Of a stretch of DNA of 64,000 bases, positions 10,256 through 18,662 are shown one piece after another. Below the pieces are notes generated by a model. The model searched no databases. It was given only the letters and a program-made list of their open reading frames with translations, and was not told the origin of the DNA. Source of the stretch: Shewanella khirikhana (GTDB lineage Bacteria; Pseudomonadota; Gammaproteobacteria; Enterobacterales; Shewanellaceae). Location of the stretch: contig NZ_CP020373.1 in assembly GCF_003957745.1 (NCBI RefSeq), forward strand, positions 1,984,001 to 2,048,000, read 5' to 3'. Position numbers and translations under genes: made by a program. Every line of letters begins with the position of its first letter. Position 1 is the first letter of the stretch.

Positions 10256-10326
10256 CGGCGCAGGCATAAGCGCGGCCCAACTGCCCAACCGCAGCCTAAA
10301 GCCCGGTAATGCCGGGCTTTTGTGTA
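10215..10326 (+). repeat. Left copy of the island-flanking direct repeat
   Basis: Covers the last 13 codons of the gene ending at 10255, its stop, and the terminator. It matches 46035-46151: the first 46 bases differ at only 3 positions, all synonymous (AAC/AAT, TTG/CTG, GTG/GTA). The spacer before the hairpin is more diverged, with small indels. This copy is joined to the intact gene. Confidence 0.85.
10298..10324 (+). terminator. Intrinsic terminator of the gene ending at 10255
   Basis: Stem AAAGCCCGG / CCGGGCTTT with a short loop, followed by TTTTGTG. The same hairpin appears at 46121-46146. Confidence 0.85.
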
Positions 10327-10335
10327 TAAAAGCAA

Positions 10336-10614
10336 TTATTGCTGACTGAAAATAAACCAGACAATCATCAGCGGTAATATCGGTCCTAAAAACCAGAGTA
10401 ACGCAAAATAGCTGGTATCGAAGTGACGATGTAATAGGTAGATACTCAGCCCCGATGTGATGGGATAAATATAAAAAAGCCCACGAATAATCCGCATCGA
10501 GAGTGCATAGGACATTTCTGCACCGGGCAATGAGGCAAACATCATGGCAAACCAGCCAAAGATACTGATTAACCCCATCAACGCCATCACGAACCTGACA
10601 AGCAGCTGTTCCAT
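10336..10614 (-). CDS. Small integral membrane protein, unknown
   Basis: 92 residues, strongly hydrophobic, with about three predicted membrane helices (near 5-27, 42-60 and 68-90). No recognisable family motif. It converges on the terminator at 10298-10324 and is the first gene inside the left repeat, so it may have come with the island. Confidence 0.6.
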   Translation of the reverse strand: MEQLLVRFVMALMGLISIFGWFAMMFASLPGAEMSYALSMRIIRGLFYIYPITSGLSIYLLHRHFDTSYFALLWFLGPILPLMIVWFIFSQQ

Positions 10615-10857
10615 CGAATAACGCTCCTTGTTAACTTATCCCAGCTTAGGCACCATCTCATCTCTGTGCTCATATATACAAAAAATATAAAAAATTTTGC
10701 TTACTCGCTCTCATTGGAACAGTTAAAAAACAACCAAAACATCATTAATCAATACAGTTATCAACTACTCCAGACAACCAGTCAATCGGATAATGAAATC
10801 CTAGTCAAGCCATGAGCAAGGCGTCAACAATTATGGGTGTCTTATTTAATTAACATT

Positions 10858-10893
10858 CAAAACATCAAAAAGGTTCGGCTGTCCTGTATTCTG
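10858..10893. repeat. Direct repeat copy 1 flanking the transposase fragment
   Basis: Shares CAAAACATCAAAAAGG and GGCTGTCCTGTATTC with 11061-11096, apart from a 1-base indel and a C/T change. The pair brackets the Y1 transposase fragment. Confidence 0.75.
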
Positions 10894-10908
10894 TATTATA
10901 TTCCAGTA

Positions 10909-11007
10909 TTATAGGTTACACAAAAATGCCCTTCTCACACAGCGATTAATCACGTGATAGAAAGGCGTACTTTCCGCATCTATCAACTGGCTACGGGCAG
11001 TGGTCAT
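10909..11007 (-). pseudogene. 5' fragment of a Y1 (IS200-like, REP-associated) transposase
   Basis: ATG at 11007 opens a 32-codon frame reading [17 protein letters not shown], then [13 protein letters not shown], then a stop at 10909. The HxxxRCxRRAFL block is the N-terminal signature of REP-associated tyrosine transposases, proteins of about 200-350 residues. Everything after this block, including the catalytic HUH and tyrosine region, is missing. Confidence 0.65.
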
Positions 11008-11060
11008 GGCAAGCCTCAACGGGTTCAAAGCAGGTAATTCAAAGCCTAGCCGAGGGTCTG

Positions 11061-11096
11061 CAAAACATCAAAAGGTTTGGCTGTCCTGTATTCATT
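11061..11096. repeat. Direct repeat copy 2 flanking the transposase fragment
   Basis: Second copy of the 30-bp repeat described at 10858-10893. It lies upstream of the transposase fragment on the minus strand, so it probably represents the element end. Confidence 0.75.
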
Positions 11097-11173
11097 GTGA
11101 GTTTATATTTTCTATTAGAAATACTTTCATCTTTTACCTCCAACCCCCTTATATCTACCAGCATCACTTCTAG

Positions 11174-11449
11174 GGAAGGTGCGAACAAGTCCTCGCACAG
11201 CTCTGGCTTTGATAGCGACGACAGTTCAAGGCATTCAACTGAAGGCATGGCTGGGCACCCCCACCGTCCTGCTAAAGTTGAATAACGAAGAAATGGTGTT
11301 GCTATCAAAGCCCCGTAGGGCTTGGATTAAAGCGGTATCTGCTGCGTTACAGTTCTTGCTAAGGACTAGAGCCATTCGCTGCGAATGTGCCTTGCATCTA
11401 TCCACTTTAAGCACACGCAGAGCAAGCACAGGACTTATCCGCACCTTCC
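11174..11449. mobile_element. IS5-family non-autonomous element (MITE-like), 276 bp
   Basis: The ends are imperfect inverted repeats: left GGAAGGTGCGAACAAGTCCT, right (complement) GGAAGGTGCGGATAAGTCCT. GGAAGGTGCGAA is the terminal sequence I associate with IS5-type elements. The flanks are CTAG on the left and CTAA on the right, both fitting the 4-bp YTAR target of that family. Weaker inverted similarity extends about 80 bp inward. There is no room for a transposase and none is encoded. Confidence 0.7.
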
Positions 11450-11464
11450 CTAATAGGCACATGG

Positions 11465-11785
11465 TTAAAATTTTATAAATGCATCATTTTCAAAAAAATA
11501 TATAAATCCCTTAAAAAAATCTTCATCCAAGGCATTATTTTTCTGAAGGATTACATTGTTCACGATGCCTTGTACTGACTGAATTCCCATAACATACCTA
11601 TATCCTGCATTTTTAACCACATTAGGATCTTCATCTGGATCATCAGAATCAACATCATCAGGGTCTTCGATCATAACTAATGAATCTAAGCTCCATGAAG
11701 AAACATCCTTAGGTAAATACAAGGCTAAAAACCAATCAATATTCCCTGCGTTTCTTAATACTTCTCTTAGATTTTTATAAATCAT
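11465..11785 (-). CDS. Probable immunity protein for the Rhs nuclease tip
   Basis: 106 residues from ATG 11785, two bases after the Rhs stop codon and preceded by a strong GGAGGAGGGAG site; the frame is open to 11827 but that start lies inside the Rhs gene. The protein is acidic, with a run rich in Asp/Glu near residues 40-54 (EDPDDVDSDDPDEDP), which suits binding to a basic nuclease. No signal peptide, so it would act in the cytoplasm, where a DNase would act. I do not recognise its family. The role is inferred from position, coupling and charge. Confidence 0.7.
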   Translation of the reverse strand: MIYKNLREVLRNAGNIDWFLALYLPKDVSSWSLDSLVMIEDPDDVDSDDPDEDPNVVKNAGYRYVMGIQSVQGIVNNVILQKNNALDEDFFKGFIYFFENDAFIKF

Positions 11786-11786
11786 T

Positions 11787-14700
11787 TTATCTCCCTCCTC
11801 CCCAATTATACATTCCTCCTTTCCCACCCGGGTGTAAGGATTCCTGAACTACGCCAGGAGCCTGGTGTTGAGATACAGGGACCAATTGCATAACGCCAGG
11901 TTTTTCTGGATGATGATGCCATGTCAAATCGCTAGTAGGTGACCGTCTTGGGTGTGCGCCACGTGGTCCAGGTTTGACCCCTTCTGTAATTCCAGGGTAC
12001 ATTTCTTCCATACTTTTCGCAAAATTAGGATCTGACTGCATAGCTTCATGTAAATTTTTATTCGAATCCTGGAAATGAGCTTTATCTGTACGTCCAGGGT
12101 AAAGCGATCCATCGATCTTGGTTTCATAAACAACTGAATAATTTGGGCTATTAAGTGGCCTGCCAGATGCGTCCGCGCTCTCAGGACACCCACTCAACCC
12201 CAGTGGATCGACCCATTCCAAGGGATTGTGCACATAGGCCTGTGGCCTGCTGCCGCCGGCCATGCCGATGGGATCGGGACTCAGGTATTGGCAGATATCC
12301 GGGTCGTAGTATCTGTGCCGATTGTAATAGAGCCCGCTCTCACGGTCGTAAATCTGCCCCTGAAAGCGCAGGTCACAGTGTAACGGCTCGTTAGCGGCTT
12401 GTTCAAGATAGTGTTTTGGCTTACCCGTTAAGCGCCACTGCTCAAATTCGCGCCACAGCCCGGCCTCACCGCGCCAGGCCACTTCGCCTTCTTCGCTGCA
12501 AAGCTCCCGCACCGTACCCGCCTGGTCGACTACGGCCAGATGCAGCTCAATCTCGGATGATGGCATCGGCGCACTGTTATCACGTTTAACCGGCGCCGGG
12601 CTGTCAACTGCCTGCGTGAGCTGCGGCTGACTGTGCTGGCGCGCCTGGGCCAGTGGCCGGAAGCTGCCGGGCTCATAGAGCCACTGGGTAGTGGCAATAC
12701 TGCCGTCGGCAAAATATTGCTGCTGCTGACACAGCTGGTCCCCTTGCCAGCGGTATTTGACCTCGCCGCGGGCGCGGCCCTGCTGGCTGCGGTATTTGCG
12801 TACCCGCCTGCCAAAGACATCGTACTCGTAATGCCAGACTTCGCCATTTTCGAGACTGAGCTGCACCAGGCGGTCTTCTTCATCCCAATGGAAGAAACGG
12901 GTCTGAGGCCTGAACCCGGGCTTAAGCACGGTTTTTTCCAGCAAGCGACCATTGGCGTCATAACGCAGAGTGATTGGCCCCTGGCGCACCACCCGGCCTG
13001 CCTCGCCATACTGCAGGGATTTTTCCAGCCGCTTTTCGGCCAGCGACACCAACTTGTTATCGCCATTGTGGCTGAGTTGACGCTCGATATGGGTCAGTTG
13101 CAGCTCGGAGTCATAGCTAAAGAAGCGCAGCTCCTTTTGCTCGTGCCAGGGCGCTGTGCGCTGCTCACTGATAATTTGCCCGAGGGCATTGTGGGCGTAT
13201 TCGCTGCGGCCCCAGTGGCTGTCTTCCACCGAAGTTAAGTGGCGCTGATGGTTGTATTGATAACGGCGGTCAATCCCGCTGAATCGACCTCGCAGTGCGT
13301 GACTTCTACCTGAATCTCCTACAGGCATCAGCGCCTGGGAAGCGAGCAGGCCATCGGCGGTAAAGGATTGCTGCAGTAAAAAGCCCAGGCCATTGCCGCG
13401 GCGACTTTCCTGCCCCTGTGTGTTGTAGTCGAAGCTGAGCGGCGCAAAATCACCGATACTCAGCTGAGCCAACCTACCCTGTTGCCAGTTAAGCTGCTCA
13501 GGCAGCAACAGGCCGTCACTGCCAACTCGGCGACCCGCCGGGCTGTAATGGTAGCGGCTGCTGGCACCGTCGAGAGTTTCTGCTATCAGCCTGCCGGCAC
13601 CATCGTACTCAAATTCAACTTCCGACACAGGGTTACGGCCGCGTATAAGCCTACCAGCCGCATCGTAATCGAAATAGCTGTTGACCATCACCACACCACT
13701 GGGGCCGCGGGTTTGCTTTTGTAGCAATCTGCCGCACAGATCATGATAGAAATGGATACTGCTGCCATCTGTTGCGGTGCGGCTCTTCAAGCGACCTGCT
13801 TCATCGTATTCAAAACACGTTTGACGCCCATCCAGGTGCGTCTCTGCCACGACCTGACCACTGGTGTTGAACTCCAGCCGCCAGGCTTCTCCCTTGCTGT
13901 TGGTAATACCGGCAAACTGGCATTCTCCGTTGTAGTAAAGCTTCAGCGAGTGACCGAGGGCATCAATGCTTTCCAGCAGCAGGTCAAAGGCCCCATAACG
14001 GTATTGCTGAGTTATTCCGGCATTGTCGGTGGCCTTAGTGAGGTTACCTTCCAAATCGTATTCGAAGTGGCTGCTGCCTTGCTGGGCATCTTCAAGTTCA
14101 TTCACCAGCGTTGTGCCGTGCTGATAGTTGAAGCGGCGGCGCTGCTCACCGCTTTGAACCTGAACCAAGCGGCCAAGCTCATCGTAGCTCAGCTGTAATG
14201 GTGGCTGCCCGGGGGGCATGACCTTACTTGGCAGGCCGAAGCCGTTATCGTATTCAAAGCCGGTTTGTTCACCATCGGCATCGATAGACCAGGCCAATTG
14301 CCCCATGCCGCTATATTCAAAGTAACTTGGCTTGCCGAGTGGGTCGGTCACACTGACAAGATTGCCCTGCTTATCCCACTGATATTGCCAGCATTCGCCC
14401 GCTTCGTTGGTATAGGCCAGTACCTTGCCCTGCTCATCGTGCTGCCATTGGCGTAACTTTCCATCGGCTGCCGTAATCCGACTTGGCTCGCCGTAGGTAT
14501 TTCGTTCAATCTGGGTGGTTTCTCCAAGGGCGTTGCTTAAGCGCACCAGTTGGTTGTTCTGCCATTCGCGGTAGAGGGTTTCGCCATTTGGCATCACCTC
14601 ACGGATGATGTTGTTGCGCTCATCGCGGTGGTACATCTTGATGCCATCGAGTGGGCTGCGGTAATAGACGATACGGTTGTCATCGTCATAGTGCAGGGCA

Positions 14701-16733
14701 TCACAGAAACGTTTGTCGGCGCCGCGAGAGCGAATCGCGCGGCCTTTTTCATCGAAGTCATGCTCAACCCAGGTGTGGCTCAAGTCCTGCCAACGCAGCA
14801 ACCAGCCTTGTTCAGAATACTGGTAGTCGAAGTTTCGGCCTGGATCTGCACGGCAACGTAGCAAAAATCCATTGTTGTCATACTGATAACTGGCCAATGT
14901 CTTTAGAAAATCACCATTGCCGGCATACAGTTCCAGGGTGTCTATACGCCTGCAGCTACCTTTGACCTTAATCACACGGCCATCGAACAGATGGATGCCC
15001 TTGAGATGTCCGCGGTCATAGACAAATTCATGGCTGCGGCCTTTGCCATCCGCGATTCGGCTAAGCAGCAGACGAGAACCTATACTGTGATTAAATTCGT
15101 ATTCCAATCCATCGATATGGCGAAGCAACAGTTGACCCTGTCGGCGGGTAAAGCGCCACTTCGGCATGTGGGCCGCAGCAACACTCTCCCCTTCCACTGG
15201 AATAACAAAGGCTGCTTTGTTGTATTCACCGTCGGTAAAATGGGCAATGTCGTCATCAAGCTCCAGGTACATATCCCAGTCCGCTCGCCAGCGGCGGCCC
15301 AGCAGACCGGGCTCTACATCGGGAGATGAATAATAAAAGCGCTTCAGCGACAAACCAAAGGCTGCGGGCAAAACGAAGTCGGTGCGCCAGTCCACCACAA
15401 AGCCCGTCGCCATATCGATTGGACAGCCGTTGGTGCACACACCATTTTCCCCCGGTCGGGCCTTGTTGGATTCATCCACCTTAGCGGCTGTAGCTTCTGA
15501 GCGTGCCGGTTTGACATCTTTACCGGCATTGAGTCCGACCTGGGGTTTAGGGGTGTTTTTTGGTCTGGGTGTACCGGTGAGCCGGGTAACAACCTTCCCC
15601 AAAAATTCATCCACTTTGCTGCAAACCCAATCGATTTGTGCTTCGAGCTTTTTCGCCATATCCCGCATAGCTGTGATCAAGGCCTGAAAGCTTTCAGGCA
15701 TCAGGCGAAAAATCCAGTGAGCGCCGTTTTTGACAGCCCTGGTGAGACCGTCGATGATCTTATTGATAAGAGCCAATGCATCTTTGGCGACAGATTTGAT
15801 TTTGTTTGCAAAATTCTTAAGAAACTTCACCAGGTTTCCGTTAGACAACCCACGAAGTACCCGAATTGCTGACTGTATGGCTTCCGGCGTGTTTTTCCTC
15901 AAAGCCTCAAGCACTGCTGAGCCGGTCTTCTTGAGTGCATCACCAAGCCCCGGAACAAAACCCACGACGACCAAGGCACCCATCGCCCAGTGCATGGTAC
16001 TGCTGCGGGCATTGGCATCGGAATATGTCGTCCAGCCCCATTCACCCAGATCGTAAATATCCATGGCTTGCCCCACCACGGGTATAAAGCCCAGCGCAAT
16101 TTCGCAAAACAGCAGAATGGCACTGTTGTCTCCAGCTTTGGCTACCACTTCTGCTGGTAAGCTGACGTGTATTTTATTGATAGCTTTACGCAGCGATGCA
16201 GGCCCTTTATTGATCTGCTCATTCAGTTCCCAAAATCGATCGTAAGCAGGTTCATACTCGTCAGGCACATTCAAAAACAAACTGGTGTCATCGATGTCGA
16301 TATGACTATCACTGCTGTCATCGGCATCGTATTCGATAAAGCCTTTGTTTCTTAACAGCGTAAACAAGGTGAAATATTCACCGGCCAACGCCGCATGTTC
16401 CGGGTTTACCTGTAGGGATGGGTTATTGGGCTTGGTTTGGGCGGGCTTAAATTCATCGGAACCCTCATCAAGCAGGATCTCAAACGGGCCGCAGGGCATA
16501 TCCTCAACCAGACACAGACCTTTTTTATCGGTTTTGCCCTCGACTTGTGTACTTTTGCTGTCGGTGAGAACAAACGGAGCCTCTGGCACCGGGCTGCCGT
16601 CGTCATAGTGATAAAAGATCAATGCGCTGCAACCGCACTCAACACAACTGCCCTTCAACACATTGTCTGTAGTGAAATTTTGCTCGGCAGCCTGTTCACT
16701 TGAGAGCAATTGCGCTTTTTTACCGTTAGTCAT
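11787..16733 (-). CDS. T6SS Rhs effector with C-terminal HNH/Endo VII WHH-type nuclease domain
   Basis: 1648 residues. Residues 1-130 form an N-terminal region with Cys-rich and beta-rich segments; no PAAR repeat is seen. Residues 205-265 contain two hydrophobic segments, possibly for inner-membrane translocation of the toxin. A DUF6531-like start of the Rhs cage lies near 430-510, followed by many YD/RHS repeats. The conserved core end NRHRYYDPDICQYLSPDP leads to the self-cleavage-type motif VDPLGL at about 1508-1513. The last 135 residues are the tip: TWHHH at 1604-1608 and MQLVP just after match the WHH nuclease family, which cuts DNA. The start overlaps the DUF4123 gene by 8 nt. The DNA becomes visibly more AT-rich right after the VDPLGL codons, typical of exchangeable Rhs tips. 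Confidence 0.9.
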   Translation of the reverse strand: MTNGKKAQLLSSEQAAEQNFTTDNVLKGSCVECGCSALIFYHYDDGSPVPEAPFVLTDSKSTQVEGKTDKKGLCLVEDMPCGPFEILLDEGSDEFKPAQTKPNNPSLQVNPEHAALAGEYFTLFTLLRNKGFIEYDADDSSDSHIDIDDTSLFLNVPDEYEPAYDRFWELNEQINKGPASLRKAINKIHVSLPAEVVAKAGDNSAILLFCEIALGFIPVVGQAMDIYDLGEWGWTTYSDANARSSTMHWAMGALVVVGFVPGLGDALKKTGSAVLEALRKNTPEAIQSAIRVLRGLSNGNLVKFLKNFANKIKSVAKDALALINKIIDGLTRAVKNGAHWIFRLMPESFQALITAMRDMAKKLEAQIDWVCSKVDEFLGKVVTRLTGTPRPKNTPKPQVGLNAGKDVKPARSEATAAKVDESNKARPGENGVCTNGCPIDMATGFVVDWRTDFVLPAAFGLSLKRFYYSSPDVEPGLLGRRWRADWDMYLELDDDIAHFTDGEYNKAAFVIPVEGESVAAAHMPKWRFTRRQGQLLLRHIDGLEYEFNHSIGSRLLLSRIADGKGRSHEFVYDRGHLKGIHLFDGRVIKVKGSCRRIDTLELYAGNGDFLKTLASYQYDNNGFLLRCRADPGRNFDYQYSEQGWLLRWQDLSHTWVEHDFDEKGRAIRSRGADKRFCDALHYDDDNRIVYYRSPLDGIKMYHRDERNNIIREVMPNGETLYREWQNNQLVRLSNALGETTQIERNTYGEPSRITAADGKLRQWQHDEQGKVLAYTNEAGECWQYQWDKQGNLVSVTDPLGKPSYFEYSGMGQLAWSIDADGEQTGFEYDNGFGLPSKVMPPGQPPLQLSYDELGRLVQVQSGEQRRRFNYQHGTTLVNELEDAQQGSSHFEYDLEGNLTKATDNAGITQQYRYGAFDLLLESIDALGHSLKLYYNGECQFAGITNSKGEAWRLEFNTSGQVVAETHLDGRQTCFEYDEAGRLKSRTATDGSSIHFYHDLCGRLLQKQTRGPSGVVMVNSYFDYDAAGRLIRGRNPVSEVEFEYDGAGRLIAETLDGASSRYHYSPAGRRVGSDGLLLPEQLNWQQGRLAQLSIGDFAPLSFDYNTQGQESRRGNGLGFLLQQSFTADGLLASQALMPVGDSGRSHALRGRFSGIDRRYQYNHQRHLTSVEDSHWGRSEYAHNALGQIISEQRTAPWHEQKELRFFSYDSELQLTHIERQLSHNGDNKLVSLAEKRLEKSLQYGEAGRVVRQGPITLRYDANGRLLEKTVLKPGFRPQTRFFHWDEEDRLVQLSLENGEVWHYEYDVFGRRVRKYRSQQGRARGEVKYRWQGDQLCQQQQYFADGSIATTQWLYEPGSFRPLAQARQHSQPQLTQAVDSPAPVKRDNSAPMPSSEIELHLAVVDQAGTVRELCSEEGEVAWRGEAGLWREFEQWRLTGKPKHYLEQAANEPLHCDLRFQGQIYDRESGLYYNRHRYYDPDICQYLSPDPIGMAGGSRPQAYVHNPLEWVDPLGLSGCPESADASGRPLNSPNYSVVYETKIDGSLYPGRTDKAHFQDSNKNLHEAMQSDPNFAKSMEEMYPGITEGVKPGPRGAHPRRSPTSDLTWHHHPEKPGVMQLVPVSQHQAPGVVQESLHPGGKGGMYNWGGGR

Positions 16734-17664
16734 GGGTTACTTCCTTGTCCAATTCTACTTCTGCGGCGCGATAAAGCTGTTGCATTCGCGATTGTTCACC
16801 CTCGGCCCGCGCAGTGATTACATCTTTGGCCCAAGCCTGTTCGGCGAAATCAGCCCCAAAGAGCACGGCGAGTGTCAGCCATTTGATTTGCTGCTGCTTT
16901 CCCAAAAAGCCATAATTCTGCGCCTGCTCTACCCCCGCATCGATAAATTCAACGGCATCAGCTTCTGACCAGTACTGTGTTTCCGGATGGTGGGCGTTGA
17001 GATGAGCTAGAAAATCTCGTTGGCGGCGATAGCGATTGTGATTATCAAGCGCCAAATACTGTGCCTTCGAAAGCCTTCTGGGCGCATCCAGCTTGTCATT
17101 TCGGGTAACTCCGGCCTTGGGCCAATGGTGACGAAAGATGCCATTTTCGTTGATAAGCAGCAGTGATGAGGCAGGTCCATAGAAAGCCGTGATGTCATCT
17201 TCAGTGCTGGCGGCCATAAGGCTTGCCAACACCTCAGGGTCCCACAATCGCAGCAACGCAGCCTCTTGGGAAGAGTCGCTATGCTCGTCAGCAACCAGTG
17301 TCCAACTGCGGATGTGCCCCATCAGCTTTAATAACTGCTGCTCAGGGGTATAAGCCATCATCTGGCCTTCCAACACCCAGGCCATGCCCCACTTGGATTG
17401 TGCGCAGATTTGTTCTGCCAATTGGGCCCAATTGGCGGTATGAGCCTTGATAAGATAAGGCGAGAGCGATGCGTGCAGCCGCCCCATTTCCCCCCAGTAG
17501 AGTCGGTTCACCGTTAAATCTTCGGGTGACTGATGCTCGGCAATCGCCATCACATCCCGATTGAAGGTCGCATCGGCCAATAAAAACACGGCATTGCTGG
17601 TTAAATAGCCAGGCCAATTATCAGCAGCGATCTGCTCGGGAGTAACTTGGGGAATTAACTGCAT
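16726..17664 (-). CDS. DUF4123 T6SS effector chaperone/adaptor
   Basis: 312 residues. DUF4123 proteins bind an effector N-terminus and load it onto VgrG. The characteristic N-terminal hydrophobic strand (AVFLLADAT, about 26-34) and the LLRLWDPEVL block near 152-161 are present, followed by a helical C-terminal half. AAGGAT precedes the ATG by about 7 nt. It overlaps the Rhs start by 8 nt, so its cargo is almost certainly that Rhs protein. Confidence 0.85.
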   Translation of the reverse strand: MQLIPQVTPEQIAADNWPGYLTSNAVFLLADATFNRDVMAIAEHQSPEDLTVNRLYWGEMGRLHASLSPYLIKAHTANWAQLAEQICAQSKWGMAWVLEGQMMAYTPEQQLLKLMGHIRSWTLVADEHSDSSQEAALLRLWDPEVLASLMAASTEDDITAFYGPASSLLLINENGIFRHHWPKAGVTRNDKLDAPRRLSKAQYLALDNHNRYRRQRDFLAHLNAHHPETQYWSEADAVEFIDAGVEQAQNYGFLGKQQQIKWLTLAVLFGADFAEQAWAKDVITARAEGEQSRMQQLYRAAEVELDKEVTHD

Positions 17665-17706
17665 GTTCAGATCCTTGAACTTGAAAATACGAAAAAGAGG
17701 TCGTCC

Positions 17707-18636
17707 TCAGGGTGTCAGCCAATTGTAAAAATCAGTTTTGGCAGCCAGTTCAATCTGGCTCTCACACTGCAACTGAAACTTAGTCAGTGCGTCAGCTGGG
17801 GAGTTGGACTTAATCAACAGCTGAAATTCGGGCAGATGATAGTATTGACGCCCCCAAACAAAGCATCGCTGGGCAATGAACTCATGTTCTGTTGGCTGGA
17901 GTGTTGGAAACACCTTTTCGACCGCATCAAGACAGCCAAGGTAGACCTTGGTTATCTGATCAACTGAAAGCTCGGTTTGGTGGTAAAGTGACAAGCGTCC
18001 AAAGAGCGCTTTAACTTGCTCATATCGTCTTGCGGGTCTTACCAAAAACTCATACTGCTCGTCATTCAGATACAGCGGAGAAAAGTTATCAAAATTGCTG
18101 TTTAACTCCGAGTGGCGCCCCGCCAGCAATGACCAACCTGGTAACTCGGGTCTATAAATCCGCCCGACATCAGCTAGCCACTGGATCTGCTGCTGCTCGG
18201 TTAGCACAAACCAAAGCCTTGGGAAAACATCGGTGGCATGGCATGGCAGCGCTGCCAGGGCACCGGTTGGGTAATGTGCAACAAGCCGTTGTTGCCAAAA
18301 CTGCTGTGCCTGACTCCAATCAAGATTGGATTCAAACAGCAGAGGGGCAAAAAGCCCGTCGAAGACCTCAGAAGTCCACAGCAACAAGGTTTCTGCTGCA
18401 TTACCTTCAATTAGCCTGAGCAATATCAAAGGGTCATCGCTTGACTGGATATTGGCAGGCCAATAGATATGTCGCCAACAGTCGCTTTGAGCGCATACCT
18501 GCCACCTGTCTTGCCAATCTGGATGCAGAATCGGTGAAATAATCGCATACAGGTATTGGGCACTATGCTCGCGGACAAGTTCGTGTAACAACCAAGTAGA
18601 AACGGGACTATTACCCGAGGCATCTGTTTTCGTCAT
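17707..18636 (-). CDS. Divergent DUF4123-like protein, probable second adaptor
   Basis: 309 residues, similar in length and layout to the neighbouring DUF4123 protein. It shows a weak version of the same central block (FPRLWFVLTEQQQIQW, where the usual DP is absent) and an RRYEQVKALFGRL segment resembling the partner's RY-containing helix. No signal peptide or membrane helix. It lies 42 nt upstream of the DUF4123 gene and downstream of the ankyrin lipoproteins. It could load a separate effector, act with its neighbour on Rhs, or be an immunity protein. Confidence 0.5.
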   Translation of the reverse strand: MTKTDASGNSPVSTWLLHELVREHSAQYLYAIISPILHPDWQDRWQVCAQSDCWRHIYWPANIQSSDDPLILLRLIEGNAAETLLLWTSEVFDGLFAPLLFESNLDWSQAQQFWQQRLVAHYPTGALAALPCHATDVFPRLWFVLTEQQQIQWLADVGRIYRPELPGWSLLAGRHSELNSNFDNFSPLYLNDEQYEFLVRPARRYEQVKALFGRLSLYHQTELSVDQITKVYLGCLDAVEKVFPTLQPTEHEFIAQRCFVWGRQYYHLPEFQLLIKSNSPADALTKFQLQCESQIELAAKTDFYNWLTP

Positions 18637-18662
18637 TCAGGGCACTCTTGTATTGAATGGCT

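Larger units (their letters stand above)
10615..11464. other. AT-rich stretch with mobile-element debris and no intact gene
   Basis: About 850 bases holding a transposase fragment (10909-11007) flanked by a 30-bp direct repeat (10858-10893 and 11061-11096), a 12-codon start of an otherwise missing gene (11130 down to 11092) with GGAGGT upstream, and an IS5-like element (11174-11449). Open frames here cross these junctions and are not genes. Confidence 0.7.

Noticed and set aside
11039..11308. 89-codon open frame on the minus strand
   Set aside because: It crosses the border of the IS5-like element and the 30-bp repeat, so it is a chance fusion of unrelated debris.
12530..15687. Long open frames on both strands within the Rhs gene (for example 12633-13238 plus)
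   Set aside because: Shadow frames of the GC-rich, repetitive Rhs sequence, with no homology or ribosome sites.
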